This document shows, piece by piece, positions 5,087 to 5,893 of a stretch of DNA of 5,893 nucleotides. Positions within the stretch are counted from its first letter, which is position 1; the number at the start of each line of letters is the position of its first letter. Source of the DNA: Acidimicrobiales bacterium. Lineage in GTDB: Bacteria; Actinomycetota; Acidimicrobiia; Acidimicrobiales; JABEUL01. Below the pieces are notes generated by a model. The model saw only the letters and a program-made list of their open reading frames with translations. It made no database searches and was not told the DNA's origin. The stretch covers positions 1 to 5,893 of the forward strand of contig JABEUL010000043.1 in assembly GCA_013044465.1 (NCBI GenBank), written 5' to 3'. Made by a program: the position numbers and the translations under genes.

Positions 5087-5893
5087 TTAGCCGATAGTCA
5101 AAATAATTTTCCCAAGCTTGCCGCCCTTGGCAAATTCCTCATATGCTAAGGCCGCATGTTCAATTGGGAAAACATTTGCAACCGGCACCTTAATGCCTCC
5201 TCTTCCTAGAAGTGGAACCACATTTTTGGCCACTGATTGAGCTACGGCCATTTTTTCCTCCCCAGTTCTCGACCTAAGAGTGGAGCCTGTTATGAATGCT
5301 CTTTTGTTCATAATGGTCAAAAGGTCAATCTCGATTTTTGATCCCCCACCAACGCCAATAACAACTAAAGTGCCGCCTTGAGCCAAAGAATCAATGTGGT
5401 TGCGAACTAAATTGCCTGATACGAGTTCGAGCACCACGTCAAATGGTCCCAATGCCTCAACTTCTTCAGTTGCAGCTGGTTCAACGACTTCATCTGCACC
5501 AAAAGCTAATAAGTCGCCAAAGTGCACTTCATGTCTAGTTGTAGCAACTACATAAGCCCCAGCGTTTTTTGCTAACTGGATTGCCGCAGTTCCAACTCCT
5601 CCACTGGCACCAGTTATCAAGCACCTAGTTCCTAGCCCAACTCGAGCTCTTTTAAATAGTGCATCATAAGCGGTCGAGAAGACTTCAGGGAAACCCCCTG
5701 CTTCAGTGAAAGAAACGCCCTCAGAGATTTTAATTGCATGTCTAACATCAATTGCAATTAGCTCTCCTTGAGCTCCGCCACCCACCACGGCCATGACTCT
5801 GTCCCGGACTTGAAAACCACTAACATCGCTCCCAACCTCAACTACTTCACCAGCGAGTTCAAGTCCTGGAACATCTTGTCTAGATCCAACTGG
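5087..5893 (-). CDS. Quinone oxidoreductase-like (zeta-crystallin type) medium-chain dehydrogenase, C-terminal part
   Basis: The frame is open through the right edge, giving 268 residues; about 55-65 N-terminal residues of a family usually near 325 are missing. The fragment starts in the GroES-like domain with 'VPGLELAGEVVEVGSDVSGF' and 'VRDRVMAVVGGGAQGE'. The Rossmann domain then shows 'CLITGASGGVGTAAIQLAK' with the dinucleotide-binding Gly residues at about 95-101, followed by 'ATTRHEVHFGDLLAFGADEVV'. The end, 'GGKLGKIILTIG', is the typical C-terminus. No structural-zinc Cys cluster is seen, which fits NADPH-dependent quinone/enone reductases, not zinc alcohol dehydrogenases. The substrate cannot be told from sequence. 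An internal ATG at 5794-5792 is not the start, because conserved family sequence continues upstream of it. It may be co-transcribed with mrp; no terminator is visible between them. Confidence 0.9.
   Translation of the reverse strand, partial: PVGSRQDVPGLELAGEVVEVGSDVSGFQVRDRVMAVVGGGAQGELIAIDVRHAIKISEGVSFTEAGGFPEVFSTAYDALFKRARVGLGTRCLITGASGGVGTAAIQLAKNAGAYVVATTRHEVHFGDLLAFGADEVVEPAATEEVEALGPFDVVLELVSGNLVRNHIDSLAQGGTLVVIGVGGGSKIEIDLLTIMNKRAFITGSTLRSRTGEEKMAVAQSVAKNVVPLLGRGGIKVPVANVFPIEHAALAYEEFAKGGKLGKIILTIG

Noticed and set aside
5792..5794. ATG at 5794 as the true start of the oxidoreductase
   Set aside because: The frame remains open to the window edge and encodes conserved GroES-like domain sequence (PGLELAGEVVEVG) upstream, so the gene begins outside the window.

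Overview
The window carries six protein-coding genes, all on the minus strand. In transcription order, from high to low coordinates, they are: a zinc-type/quinone-oxidoreductase-like alcohol dehydrogenase cut by the right edge; an Mrp/ApbC-type Fe-S carrier ATPase; a large secreted modular protein; a CsoR-family repressor; a thioredoxin with an unusual active site; and a DUF302 protein cut by the left edge. No RNA gene, CRISPR array, insertion sequence or attachment site was seen, and no stretch over about 105 bases lacks a gene.

The most likely source is a fairly low-G+C actinobacterium, perhaps of the class Acidimicrobiia. This is inference from three things: the Mrp type (N-terminal DUF59 domain, with the usual CxxC reduced to a single Cys), the secreted protein's repeated 'DTR ... 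GFLTVYP ... STLN ... DFIVDV.GY' modules, and its degenerate CAP domain ending in CWGHR. The last two I associate with secreted proteins of that lineage. No marker gene settles the taxonomy.

Right part (3859-5893): the oxidoreductase and Mrp are separated by 37 bases and may be co-transcribed, but they are not obviously linked in function. Middle (833-3754): a 973-residue exported protein with, in order, a signal peptide, a CAP-like domain, an IPT/TIG domain, an unassigned segment, a fibronectin type III domain and three copies of a ~125-residue beta-rich module. A 104-base gap with possible sigma-70-type promoters precedes it, so it is probably its own transcription unit.

Left part (1-832): a compact repressor-thioredoxin-DUF302 operon. 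The repressor keeps the two Cys of the CsoR family but has Gly where copper sensors have the ligand His, a pattern closer to persulfide sensors (CstR) than to copper sensors. An 18-base dyad, AATACC-N6-GGTATT with a G tract, lies 68 bases upstream of its start and looks like its own operator. With a thioredoxin and a DUF302 protein whose reading frame overlaps it, the unit reads as a self-regulated thiol/reactive-sulfur response operon. This is the most interesting part of the window.
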